This document shows, piece by piece, positions 23,424 to 35,400 of a stretch of DNA of 60,000 nucleotides. The notes beneath the pieces were generated by a model that made no database searches, was not told the origin of the DNA, and worked only from the letters and a program-made list of their open reading frames with translations. The stretch is from the NCBI GenBank assembly GCA_030704615.1, contig CM060734.1, positions 6,884,001-6,944,000 of the forward strand, in the 5' to 3' direction. The stretch's first letter is position 1. Each line of letters starts with the position of its first letter. The position numbers and the translations under genes are program-made. This stretch comes from Takakia lepidozioides. Lineage: Eukaryota; Streptophyta; Takakiopsida; Takakiales; Takakiaceae.

Positions 23424-26400
23424 TGCAAGACCATTGATGAATCATAGAAAAAGCTACAATATGCATGTACATGTACAATCAATCGAAGGGATGGGTACAG
23501 TTCCGTGCGAGAATTATTATGTAGCTTTGATTATGTGTCTAATCAACTTGAACATCATCATCCAGAGCTTCTTCATCCTCATCAAGCTGCAAGTCTTCTT
23601 GGTCATCAGAGTCATCGTCATAAATGGCCCGGCCCTCAAAAGACACCTCCGAATCATCCTCCACCTCGTTGTCAATGGCCGTGTCTTCATCTCCTTGTCC
23701 AACATCCGTATCTTCTGGAGCTTCATCATATAGGGTCCGGGATGCATTCTCCGGGGTGTCATCATCATCTTCTACCCCCTCTACCCAACCTCCATCATCG
23801 GTATCATTATGACCACCGTCCCTCCACCACAATTGCCTCACCCCATAGAGATCCAGGACCATGATAGATACGTCTTCCTCTTGGTTGAGCATGCACAACC
23901 ACCTTCCAATTTCCCCCTCTTGTTTTGTCATCTGAGAATAAAACTTGCTCCATGTCTGAAGGCCGTGCAAAAAGCTCATCGAAGGGACGATGAGTAGGGT
24001 TGAGTCTATCTGCATTGACGTGCATGAAACCACAATCATCTCGCACTAGTGTTGCGGAGGGCCCCACAAGATGTGGCTAGAACCACCTTCCCTTGAAGAG
24101 AAGAGGCCGGTACCTTGTATACTGAAGTTGGAGTACGCTCTCAAGCTCTCCAATGTACTCAAGCTTGCTCATAGCCCTTGCCCCACATGGAGTCTTGCCA
24201 ATATGTGGCACACAAGCCAGAACCAAACGTTGTTTTGCGCTTCATGTCAAGAGCACAAATGTGGAAATGACGACTGTGATCCCAAACCGCCGTGTATGAG
24301 GTCGTGAATTGAGAGGGGCCCCTTGCAAGGTCTTGCACCAAATCTGAAACCACCTCACCTTGAGAAACGACGTCATAAACTGAAGTCTTGAGCCACTGTT
24401 GGAATGAACTTAAAGGCTACAATTCCACGGGCAAATCTTGTGAAGGAACATTCCGGCAGCCCGCTCCTCGTCAACGGCGTCTAGTAACCGGCCTTGGATG
24501 GTTCCGCCTCCATGCAGGCGTCTCCTCCTCTCGTTGTTGAACAAGGTTATTGTATCTTGCCTCCCACTCATGTATGGATGAGGTGTTCTTCAGTATGAAG
24601 TCATGCGCTTGCTCAATAACCAAGGTCGGCAATTTTACCCTCTTCGATTTTTTGGGCAAAATGATGTCCTTGGTTCGTGCATCCTCCTCTTCCTTCCACA
24701 TCCGAGAGGCTTCCTCATCCACCTTTGCCATGTATTCCATGCAATAGAACATATAGCTTCTTGCAATGTATACCCCTCCGCCATGCTACCCTCCGGGTGC
24801 GCCATTTGTCTTACAAATGCTTTCGAAGTCTTCATGTAACGCTCAAGAAAGTACATCCACCGAGAATGAACGGGGCCGACAATCGAAGCCTCTTCCACTA
24901 AGTGCACTACCAAGTGCACTTGGATGTCAAAGAAGGAGGGATGAAGGTTCATCTCCAACATACACATTACCTCCGCCGCCTCCTTCTTCATGCGTGGAAA
25001 ATCCGCTTCCTCCAACTTTTTGGAGCAAATCCACCGGAACAAGCCTCCCAATCTGTAGATTGTCTCGCGGAGTCAATGTCCCACGTACTACAATGGGCAA
25101 GATGTCTTGCAAAATATTGTGGTAGTCATGAGACTTCAAACCATGGACCCCGTCTTCGTTGAACTTCATACGGAGGGATGACCCATAACCAGTTGGTGTT
25201 CAGGCAACACCTATGGTGGCTATCACATTCTTGTATTCCTCCTTTGTCCATTGCCAAGGTGCGCGCCTATACTTCCACCGTACAACACCCTTTGGGTCCA
25301 TACCATTTTGTTCGGCCCATAGATGGCGCATGCGACCCTGTTCCTCAAGCTCTTTTCTAATACCGAGAGAATCTCCTTTTGCAGCCACTCCCTTCTTTAC
25401 CGGCGTGCCATGAAGAACCCGAAAAATGGACGAGCAGACATTCTTCTCAATATGCATGGGATCTAGAAGATGGCGAATCTTCAAGTCCTACATATATCCC
25501 CACCCACAAATACTTACACAAATATTTTGACGTGAAAGTGACGGCAGTGGGGTTAGCCTCGTGAAGTGGATGCAGAAGACTGGGGACCTGCAGAATTGTT
25601 TTCTTATGTTTGATCATGTGATGCATACCAAATGTGCAATATCACATGCATGCATACCTCCATGTTTGTGAATCTTGTGGCCCGCACACCTTTCCCGGGG
25701 GGCTCCGATGCGAGGCGTGCCATCTCATCAGTGTTGCCAACTCCGGGCTTCAGTAGTGTGCCTTCAATCGCAGGATGAACGGAAAGTAATGCATTTTCTA
25801 GGATGAAATACCCCACGTCCCCCACATATAATCATCCCATTAGGACACATAATACAACACCCTTATGTCTTTCCCTTTATACAACATCTCCCTCATTTGG
25901 GCGTGAATGGTCAAAACTGAACGTCGCTAGTATTACTCACTCCTTCCAAAGCCACAATCAGATCTTGCATGAGTACTACTCTCTAAACCCTAAACTTTGT
26001 GGAATAGACGTGACATGCATTGACAAGATTAAAAAAGAAAATTTCCATGCGAGGGGGAATGACGCTTATACATTGTGTGGTACTTTTTTCCTTTAGACAT
26101 CATCCCGATATCGGTCTTTCTTGCACTTTGGGCACTTGGTGAGACGCAAATCCTCTCCGTACTATAGGGTTTTATCACATGGACATGCATGAAAAATCTT
26201 ATAGCCCATCCCCAAGACTTTGCGCGCCTCTTTCCGCGACCGTGACATCTTGGGTTTCAAGTGTGGAGCAAGGATATAGTCCGCAATAGTTCGCATTATA
26301 GCAGACATCCCAACATTACTTATGCCAAATCGAACTTGAAGATTGAGCAATAGTAAGATTGTTGAAAGTCGACTCACTTTCGCCCCTTCGTGCAAATGAG

Positions 26401-29400
26401 TTCTCGCCTCCCTCTCCATGTCATTTGAGAGGCCCATTTCAGGATCAGCGATTGGCCTGGTTTCTTCTTCATGGGTTGCATCAGCACCTATATGATGCAT
26501 TAAGAGATCCTCCATAGCTTGCACATCCTCCTGGTTATTTCCATCCTCACTGCTGCTATCACTGTCACTGTCATCGTCATCATCGTTCGGTACTTGATCC
26601 ATGGTGGGGCGACGTCTCGCCCACGGCTCCCACCTAATGTACTTGGGCTGTTTTCAGATGGGGTCCCCCAAGAAAGCACCGGGAAGGGATGGACAAAGTC
26701 CTGATACGAACAAATGAACATACATGCATATATTATAATGTGTCCTTGCAACCATACAACTTATTATAATCGAAATGCAAACAACAACCTTCAATGTGTG
26801 CATGCATCAAATATGTCATTCAATAATTACATATATGTGCGCAACGTCACGCATGCAAAGTTTCAAACCCAAACAAAATCATTTGCCCCCCCAAGGACGC
26901 GTTCACCCTATCAACCAATTTTTGTTTACTAATGTGAAAGAAAATCTTCTGATGCCATTACACCCATCAAACGGATGTGGCTCAAGCTTCACTTTTTCCC
27001 ACATGTGCTTAAATATGTGTGCAAGACCTGTGCAAAGATCCAGTAGAAAAAAAAACATTTGCCTCCCCAACGACGCACTCACCCTTGAACCAATTTTGAA
27101 TTAAATCGAATTTAAATGAATTTAAAATAAATATTTACATTTAAAAATATAGGATTGCGGTTTTGAGGGGCGTAATATTTTATTTTTGGCTCTATTTTGT
27201 TCTATGATATCGGGGTTTGCACCACTACATCCATGAAAAAAATTGGACAAAAAAAATAAAATGGAAAACAAAATGTGTGTTTATAGGGTCACTTTTGTAG
27301 AACTCTCTAGGAAGAGTGCATGAAGTTGACAATAACTCAACTTTGGAGTGCAAATGAGAGAACAAAATATGGTTCTGGGTCCAAATGACTTTTGTTTACT
27401 CCCAAATTTTTCACGCACGTTGCATATGCTGTCATTAAGCATATGGCTTGAAAATCGAATTAAAAAAAAATCATGTGCAGACGAAACGCAATTTTCCGTC
27501 TCTACGACACGTAGCTGCATTCAACACTAGAATGACCCATTGAATGAACTTGGTTCAAGCTCATATTTGGTCCACACGTGCATAAGTATGTTTCAGATCA
27601 TATACGTCGGCGCCGCACCATTTTGTTTTTCCTAAGTGCTTGAAGCACCCTCCCCGTTTTCGTTTGAGAGAGAGGTGGGACTGTGGGGCTTAGGGTGGAG
27701 GAAGCTTACCTGCATAGGTCGTTCTCTCTTGCTAACCTCTCTCTCTCTCTCCTATGTGGCAGAAACGCCGTGGAGAGGCATCCGCAAAGGAAGCGGAATG
27801 AGAGAGAGAGGCGTGGGGGAGCGGGGGAGAGAGCGCTGCAGCGGTGGGGAGACGCGCCGTTTGCAGCAGCCACGACGCCACAGCAGCAGAGGTAGGTTTT
27901 CTCCCTCTCCCTCTCTAGTTAGTTCTTTATTGTGGGGAGTGAAAAAAAAGAGGGAGAGAGAGGGAAAGAGGGGGAAGATATACATGTCATGTCAAGACAT
28001 GGACAAGACCGCTAAGGTCATTGTCATTGAAAGACAAAACAGCCCTTTACAGGGCACCATCTAACATTCCCTTTCATGTTTACAATCTCATTTGAATACC
28101 CCATTACATTTCAGGGTCTCTGAAAAAACAGGGTGGGAGGGTGGGATTCCAGGTCAATCATATCATGAAAGCACCATAGTTTGCACCATCATTTCAAAAA
28201 CTCATTTCAAACTCATTTCAAAAACCAGATTGCAGGTTTGGGGATATTTCCCAGAATCAAGCTCATAGCACTTCAAGTTGAAACAGCCAGCCATTCATGC
28301 CTTAAGTATTTGCAAGTAGACACAACACCTTAGCAAAACAAGTTGTGCAAACCAGATTGTAGGTCTTGGGACATTCCTCAAGACTCATGCTCAAAAACAA
28401 TTCAAGTTGAGTTTGAACAGTAAAACAAATATGCCTTAAGCATTTGCTGGTTTACATCATGTTTCCTCTTGCCCTATTGGCATGGTTCAAGACATGGTAT
28501 ATATCATGAGGCTGCATGCCAACATCCAGGTTTTGAACAAGTCTTATCCCTAGAGGCTATTGCTGGCCTGAAGGTGACGTTTCAGTGTCGTGTCACAAGC
28601 AGGAATCATAGAACAGAAGCAAGGCAAATTATCCCAAATTTGCCTGCTATCAGCCCTCAAATTCAGACTGCTATGAGAGCCATAATGAGTGTGTGTGTTC
28701 CCTAAACAAGGCGTACCTGTTTGACACAACAGAGTCAAGCTGAGAGGTTTCATTCCAAAGCTAGTTTGGTGATGTATCAATGCCAAACCACAAGCAGTAA
28801 ACAAGAAACCTATGCAAGGTTGAGTGTTCCAAAACAGATCTAGGTCTTGAGTGGTATTCTAGAACCTCCAAAGATCTGAGTTAACAAAGAAACTCAGAAG
28901 AACCCTGCCTGCAGCCAGGCCTTTAAATTGAGAGTCTTTAGCGGGCCAAGGCAACAAAATCCAGGTCTTGAGCATTTCACTTCCCTAAGAAACAGTACTG
29001 GTTTGAAGTTGATGTTTCAGAACCAAGATACAAGCAAGATTCTTAAAAAGGAAGAAGAAACAACAGGGTTGAGCCCCCTTAAGCAGGTATAGGCCTGGAA
29101 TGGTATTTTAAGGCCTCATAAAATAGCTCTGCCAAGGTGAAAGAGCAGCTCAGAAACCCCTGTTTGTTATCAAGCCATGAAACCAAAATGATATGAGGGC
29201 CTTGAAGAATGTGTGTTATCTATCAAAGCTTATCCTTTTGATCCATCAAAGTCATACCAAGAAGTTTCATTTCAGAGCCAAGTATCAAAGCAGTCAGAGT
29301 AATAACTGCTATTTTGTACCCTTGTACCCTTCATAGCTTAACTCCTACACATGCAAATGTGGTTGTAAAAAACCAGAAACAGGGGTAAGGAGAGAAGCAG

Positions 29401-32400
29401 ATCCTCATTGGAGCCATCTTGGAGCAGGTCTGAAGCGGCATGGTGGCAATTTGAAGCAGCAAATGGCATCAGCAGCTTAGGCAGCAGCAGTATCCACATT
29501 TGCAAGAACAGGAGCTGCAAGCTTCAAGAAATCAAGACAAGTGAAGACCCTCACCTATGCCCGTCCCAAAAACCACCACATAGCGATGTGTGTTAGTGAG
29601 GATGCAACAGGTGAGTGGCAGGTCTTCACAGTTGCTATCCATGTCAGTGTTGAATTCTAAAGCATGTACAGATCACAATTCAAGCAAGGATAAACTCAAA
29701 AAACCTTGAGTGTTTGTGGTATGCCCTGCGCCATGGCGTCCAACAGATCGTCTCCAACAGAACGCAATCAAAGTAGAAGCGTTCACAGATAGAGAATGGT
29801 TCATACAAGAAGAGAGCAACATGTAATCTGTATATAAATAGGGATAGAGTACTGCCCAACGAGGAGTAAAAGCGCCGCTGCAAAATAAAGAACCATGACT
29901 TTATGAGCAAAGCGATCATCGCTTTGTCGTCTGCCAGAGATGAATCTGCCTAACCGCCAATGCGCATCCCAAGAGCCAGCCATCACGAGTATCATGTAGC
30001 AACAGGGGAGCAGGTTTACGCGGCGCATCATCAAGGTTCACTGAAGCACGAGTTCAGTGTTGTGAAATGTGTCGGCGTGCTTAGGGCATAACTTCCCGAT
30101 TTCTCATCCAGGGTGGATGAAAAATCACATTTTATGAAGAGAAGCACATTGTCAATGGATGACATCCAATAAAAAGGTATCTTTTAGGGTTATGGTATAG
30201 GCTTAGGTTTAATAACTGCCATCATTTATGATGGTAGTTTTATTATCTCTTGGATTTTAAAATAGGTAACCATTATTCATGTAGTTCATCCAGTTTAGAT
30301 GAAAGAAATAGATGGTAAACCAAGCTTTCTGTACATTAAGTTTCATCATCCTATAATAATATCATCCAGATTTGGATGAAAAAGGTTGGGATGAAAAACT
30401 AAATAACCTCAAAAGGTTAAGGCCAGATGAAATCCAAAGAGTTATAGAGGGAGAGGGAGAGACAAGGAAAAAAAACAAAAAGGAGGTTGGGGGGGGGGGA
30501 GTGACTGAGCAGCTGCCCCCTCTCTCTCCCCGCTTAGCAGCAGCTGCTGCTCAGTCAGTCCCCCCCCCACCTTCATTTTTTTTCTTTGTTGCCCCCTCTC
30601 TCCCTCTCTCTCCCTCTCTCCCTCTCCCTCTATAACTCTTTGGATTTCATCTGGCCTTAACCTTTTGAGGTTATTTAGTTTTTCATCCCAGCCTTTTTCA
30701 TCCAAATCTGGATGATTTTATTATAGGGTGATGAAACTTAATGTACAGAAAGCTGGATTTACCATCTATTTCTTTCATCTAAACTGGATGATCTACATAA
30801 ATAATGGTTACCTATTATAAAATCCAAGAGAATAATAAAACTACCATCATAAATGATGGCAGTTATTAAACCTAAGCCTATACCATAACCCTAAAAGATA
30901 CATTTCTATGGGATGTCATCCATTGACAAAGTGCCTCTCTTGGTAAAATGTGATTTTTCATCCACCCTGGATGAAAAATTGGGAAGTTTTGCCCTAAGCA
31001 GGCCGACACACTTCACAGCACTGAACTCGTGCTTCAGTGAACTTTGATGATGCGCCGTATAAACCTGCTCCCCTGCTGCTACATGGTACTCGTGATGGCT
31101 GGCTCTTGGGATGCGCATTGGTGGTTAAACAGATTCTTCTCTGGCAGACGACAAAGCGGTGATCGCTTTGATCAGAAACTCATGGTTCTTTATTTTGCAG
31201 CGGCGCTTTTACTCCTTGTTGGGAAGTACTCTATCCCTATTTATCTACAGATTACATGTTGCTCTCTCTTTGTGTATGAGCCATTCTCTATCTGTGAACG
31301 CTTCTACTCTGATTGCGTTCTGTTGGAGACGATCTGTTGGACGCCATGGCGCAGGGCATACCACAAACACTCAAGGTTTTTTGAGTTTACCCTTGCTTGA
31401 ATTGTGATCTGTACTTGCTTTAGAATTCAACACTGACATAGATAGCAACTGTGAAGACCTGCCATTTACCTGCTGTATCCTCACTAACACACATCGCTAT
31501 GTGGTGGTTTTTGGGACGGGCATAGGTGAGGATCTTCACTTGTCTTGATTTCTTGAAAGCTTGCAGCTCCTGTTCTTGCAAATGTGGATTCTGCTGCTGC
31601 CTATGCTGCTGATGCCATCTACTGTTTCAAACTGCCACCATGCCGCTTCAGACCTGCTCCAAGATGGCTCCAATGAGGATCTGCTTCTCTCCTTACCCCT
31701 GTTTTTGGTTTTTTACAACCACATTTGCATGTGTAGGAGTTAAGCTATGAAGGATACAAGTATACAAAATAGCAGTTATTACTCTGACTGCCTTGATACT
31801 TGGCTCTGAAATGAAACTTCTTGGTATGACTCTGATGGATCAAAAGGATAGGCTTTGATAGATAACACACATTCTTCAAGGCCCTCATATCATTTTGGTT
31901 TCATGGCTTGATAACAAATAGGGGTTTCTGAGCTGCTCTTTCACCTTGGCAGAACTATTTTATGAGGCCTTAAAATACCATGCTAGGCCTATACCTGCTT
32001 AAGGGGGCTCTACCCTTTTGTTTCTTCTTCCTTTTTAAGAATCTTGCTTATATCTTGGTTCTAAAACATCATCTTCAAACCAAACTTGCAATCTGGTTTT
32101 TGAAATAAGTTTGAAATGAATTTTTGAGATGATGATGCATACTATGGTGCTTTCATGATATGAATGACCTGAAATCCCACCCTCCCGCCCTGTTTTTTCA
32201 GAGACCCTGAAATGTAATGGGGTATTCAAATGAGATTGTAAACATGAAAGGGAATGTTAGATGGTAAAGGGCTGTTTTGTCTTTCAATGACAATGACCTT
32301 AGCGGTCTTGTCCATGTCTTGACATGACATGTATATCTTCTCTCTCTCACTCTCTCTTATCTTGATGGTGGCTAAATTCTTGGTAACACCACTCAAAAAT

Positions 32401-35400
32401 TGCCTAACCCCTTCATTCTGTTGGGAGTCATTCCGTAGAACAGAACAGGCAAGGTATTCACCCTATATGTGCCCTTGTTTGAGTACTTGGTAACAACTTC
32501 CTTTGGGACAACTACCATGGTAGTTCAGCAGTAAGGTGACTGCTCCTTTAGCTCTTGCCTGTTCGTCTTCCGCTTCTAACCACACAAGGCAGCCTCTCTT
32601 ATGACCATATAGGGCAGATGCATTAGATTAGGACCTAGGGAAAACCCTTCCCGTTGGAGGGTGTGCATAATGGGACCAGCTTCACTTCACTATGGTGCTT
32701 TCATGATATGAATGACCTGAAATCCCACCCTCCCGCCCTGTTTTTTCAGAGACCCTGAAATGTAATGGGGTATTCAAATGAGATTGTAAACATGAAAGGG
32801 AATGTTAGATGGTGCCCTGTAAACGGCTGTTTTGTCTTTCAATGACAATGACCTTAGCGGTCTTGTCCATGTCTTTGACATGACATGTATATCTTCCCTC
32901 TCCCTCTCTCTTTTAACTTTTCTACCCCCTCTCTCCCTCTTTTTTTTTTTTTTCTCTTAAGCAGCAAAAAAGAGAGGGAGAGAGAGGGAGAGATAAGGAA
33001 ACAAAAAAATAAAAAATAAAATGGTGGGGGGGGGGGGGACTGAGCGGCTCTCTCTCTCTCTCTCTTCTGCCCCCTCTCTCTCCTCTCTGATTTTTGGTTT
33101 TTTTGTGGGGAGTGACAAAAGAGAAAGAGAGAGAGGGAGAGGGAGAGAGAGGGAGAGAGAGGGCGAGACAAGCAAACAAAAACAAAAAAGGCTGGGGGGG
33201 GGGGGGTCACTTCCCCCCCCCCACTTTTTTTTTTTTTTTTTTTTTCTTGCACCCTCTCTGGTGGGGCGGAGCTGAGAGCAGCAGCACTTGCTGCTCTCAG
33301 CCCCCCACATGTTTTTTTTTTTTTTTTGGATCTGGAATGTAGAGATTGTTTCTTGGTGAGGCTAACTTTTGGGTTTGCATGACAGGTGCCAGGCTTATGG
33401 GGAAAGAGAAGAAGTCCCGTGCCCCAAAGAAAGGGGCGGAGAACCTATTTGCTCTTCCGGCACGTGTGAAGCGGGCTGGTGTCTCACGGTTAACCAGCCC
33501 CGTCGACAGCCGCAGCCGGAGGGCTCCTCTGCCCCCTGAGGCCAGCCCCCCCCCCCCCCCCCTCTTGTCCTCGTCTTGGATTCGCCAGGGGCCGACTCAG
33601 CCACCTCTCCTATTCGGGAGGTTGTTGCTGGGCTGGATGCTCAGTTGAGCACACCCCCGGCCACCAAGACGGGTGAGATGTACCTTGGCAAGTGCATCAC
33701 CCATTCGGGGGCCCGGTTCGGGCAACTTTTGGATGTCACCCCTATACAGACCCCTTCCTCCGCAACGAAGGCTGCACTTGCCAAGGCCCAAGGTCAGGTT
33801 GAAGGGCCTCGGGAACTGGCGGTTCCTAGCCCAATGTTGATCATGAGGGAGGAGTTGACGAGGAGGGCCAATGAGGAGGCCGAGATAGCGAAGCGCCTCG
33901 GGGGAGGAGGAGCTACGGGCCGGTTTGGAGCGGCCTAGCCGATCAGCGATGCCGCCCCCTCAGCCTGAGCGGTCAGCAAAGAAGGGCCTGGACTACGGGG
34001 TGCCAGCGGCGGCTATGGTCGGCATCTGGAACCTACTTCTAGCGGCGCTCCGGGAGGGGATAGCGCGGGGACTTCTGGCAGCGGGGACTCCCGCCACATC
34101 GGGTGACACCGGGGCCGATTCGGCCAAGCTTGCAAAGGTACAACCGTCGCACCTTGCCCATTCCATGTTTTGTCATTTCCTTTGCATGCATGTATTTCTT
34201 TCTTGTTTGTTTCTTTTTTTGAATTTGGGGGGGTTATTCGTCTTCAGGAGGCAGAGACATTCTTGGCCGGTTGGGTGCACTCCTATGGGGTTGCCAATGA
34301 GGCAGAGCATATGGTGTTGATGAAGGACCCGAACACCAAAGGTAAGAAGAAGAGGCCTTGACCTCTCAAGGTCCCTTTTACCATCAATGAAGGGGCTGCC
34401 GAGGAGAGAGAGAGGAGGGAGAGGGACATCGAACGCCAACCTCGTCGCCAATTGTGTTCTCCTTTGGCAGAACGCACCTCAATAGAGACCCCCACATCAC
34501 TTGTCGGGAGTCTCAGCTTCCGTGTCGTTGCCGGTGTCATGAAGGAGTGCGACGCTCCTGTGTCCACCAACAACGACACGTTAGTTCCGGAAACTATCCC
34601 ACTCACGAACAATAACTGACTCCCTTTACGTAGGGCGCCAGTTTCCTGATACAACTCACAAGAGTAGTTGCTTACCTTGCAAGTCTTGGCGACCACCGCC
34701 TCCACCAAGCGGTTGATGGAATCTTTGGACAACTTCGTGGTTGCCCGAGTCATGTTCAATTGTTGGGGTTTTGTGCACTTCTTGGCCATGTGCCCGGGCT
34801 CCCCACAATTGAAGCACACTCCATCGAAGGTCGCCTTTTGTCCGCCATAGGGTGTCGCACCTGATTTTTCTTTCGGAGCACCAGGTGTCGTCTTGGCGTG
34901 TGAAGGCCCTCCCTTCGATTTCCACGTGCCATTGTCGCCGCGTGGCCTATCCCACTTCTTTTCCGGTCGAAAGGAGTTACCCTCCCGCTGGGTCTTCTTG
35001 TGGTTCAGCTCCGTACGGCCTTGACTTTCGCCCCTAGGGACATCCGAGAAACATTCAGCCCTCTCGATTGCCTCGTTCAAAGTCTTAGGTGGCTTCTCCT
35101 CCAACTTTCGCCTGGCCCACTGAACAAAACCCCGAATGTCATCCGTTTGCTTCAAATTCCTCATCTTGTCCCGGGCGAGCCAGGACGCGTTGAGGGGCAC
35201 AAACTGTCTCTTCATAAGCTCCTTGAACCCACTCCAGTTCAAGGTTTCCGGGTTTGGACCTCGGTCGTGAAGGCGTTTCTGCCACCATTGTTGAGCATAG
35301 CCCCTCAAATAGGTGGGAGCCACTTCCACCCGATCCTCGTCACTCAACTTGGCCGCCCGAAAGTACTGCTCTAGCTCCAAGAGCCAGGTGTTGAGTGCCT

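Noticed and set aside
29801-31400. Matching open frames MMMRR(I/V)NLLPCCYM.. on opposite strands as a real protein pair
   Set aside because: They lie at mirror positions of the fold-back arms, have no recognisable domain, and their duplication follows from the DNA palindrome.
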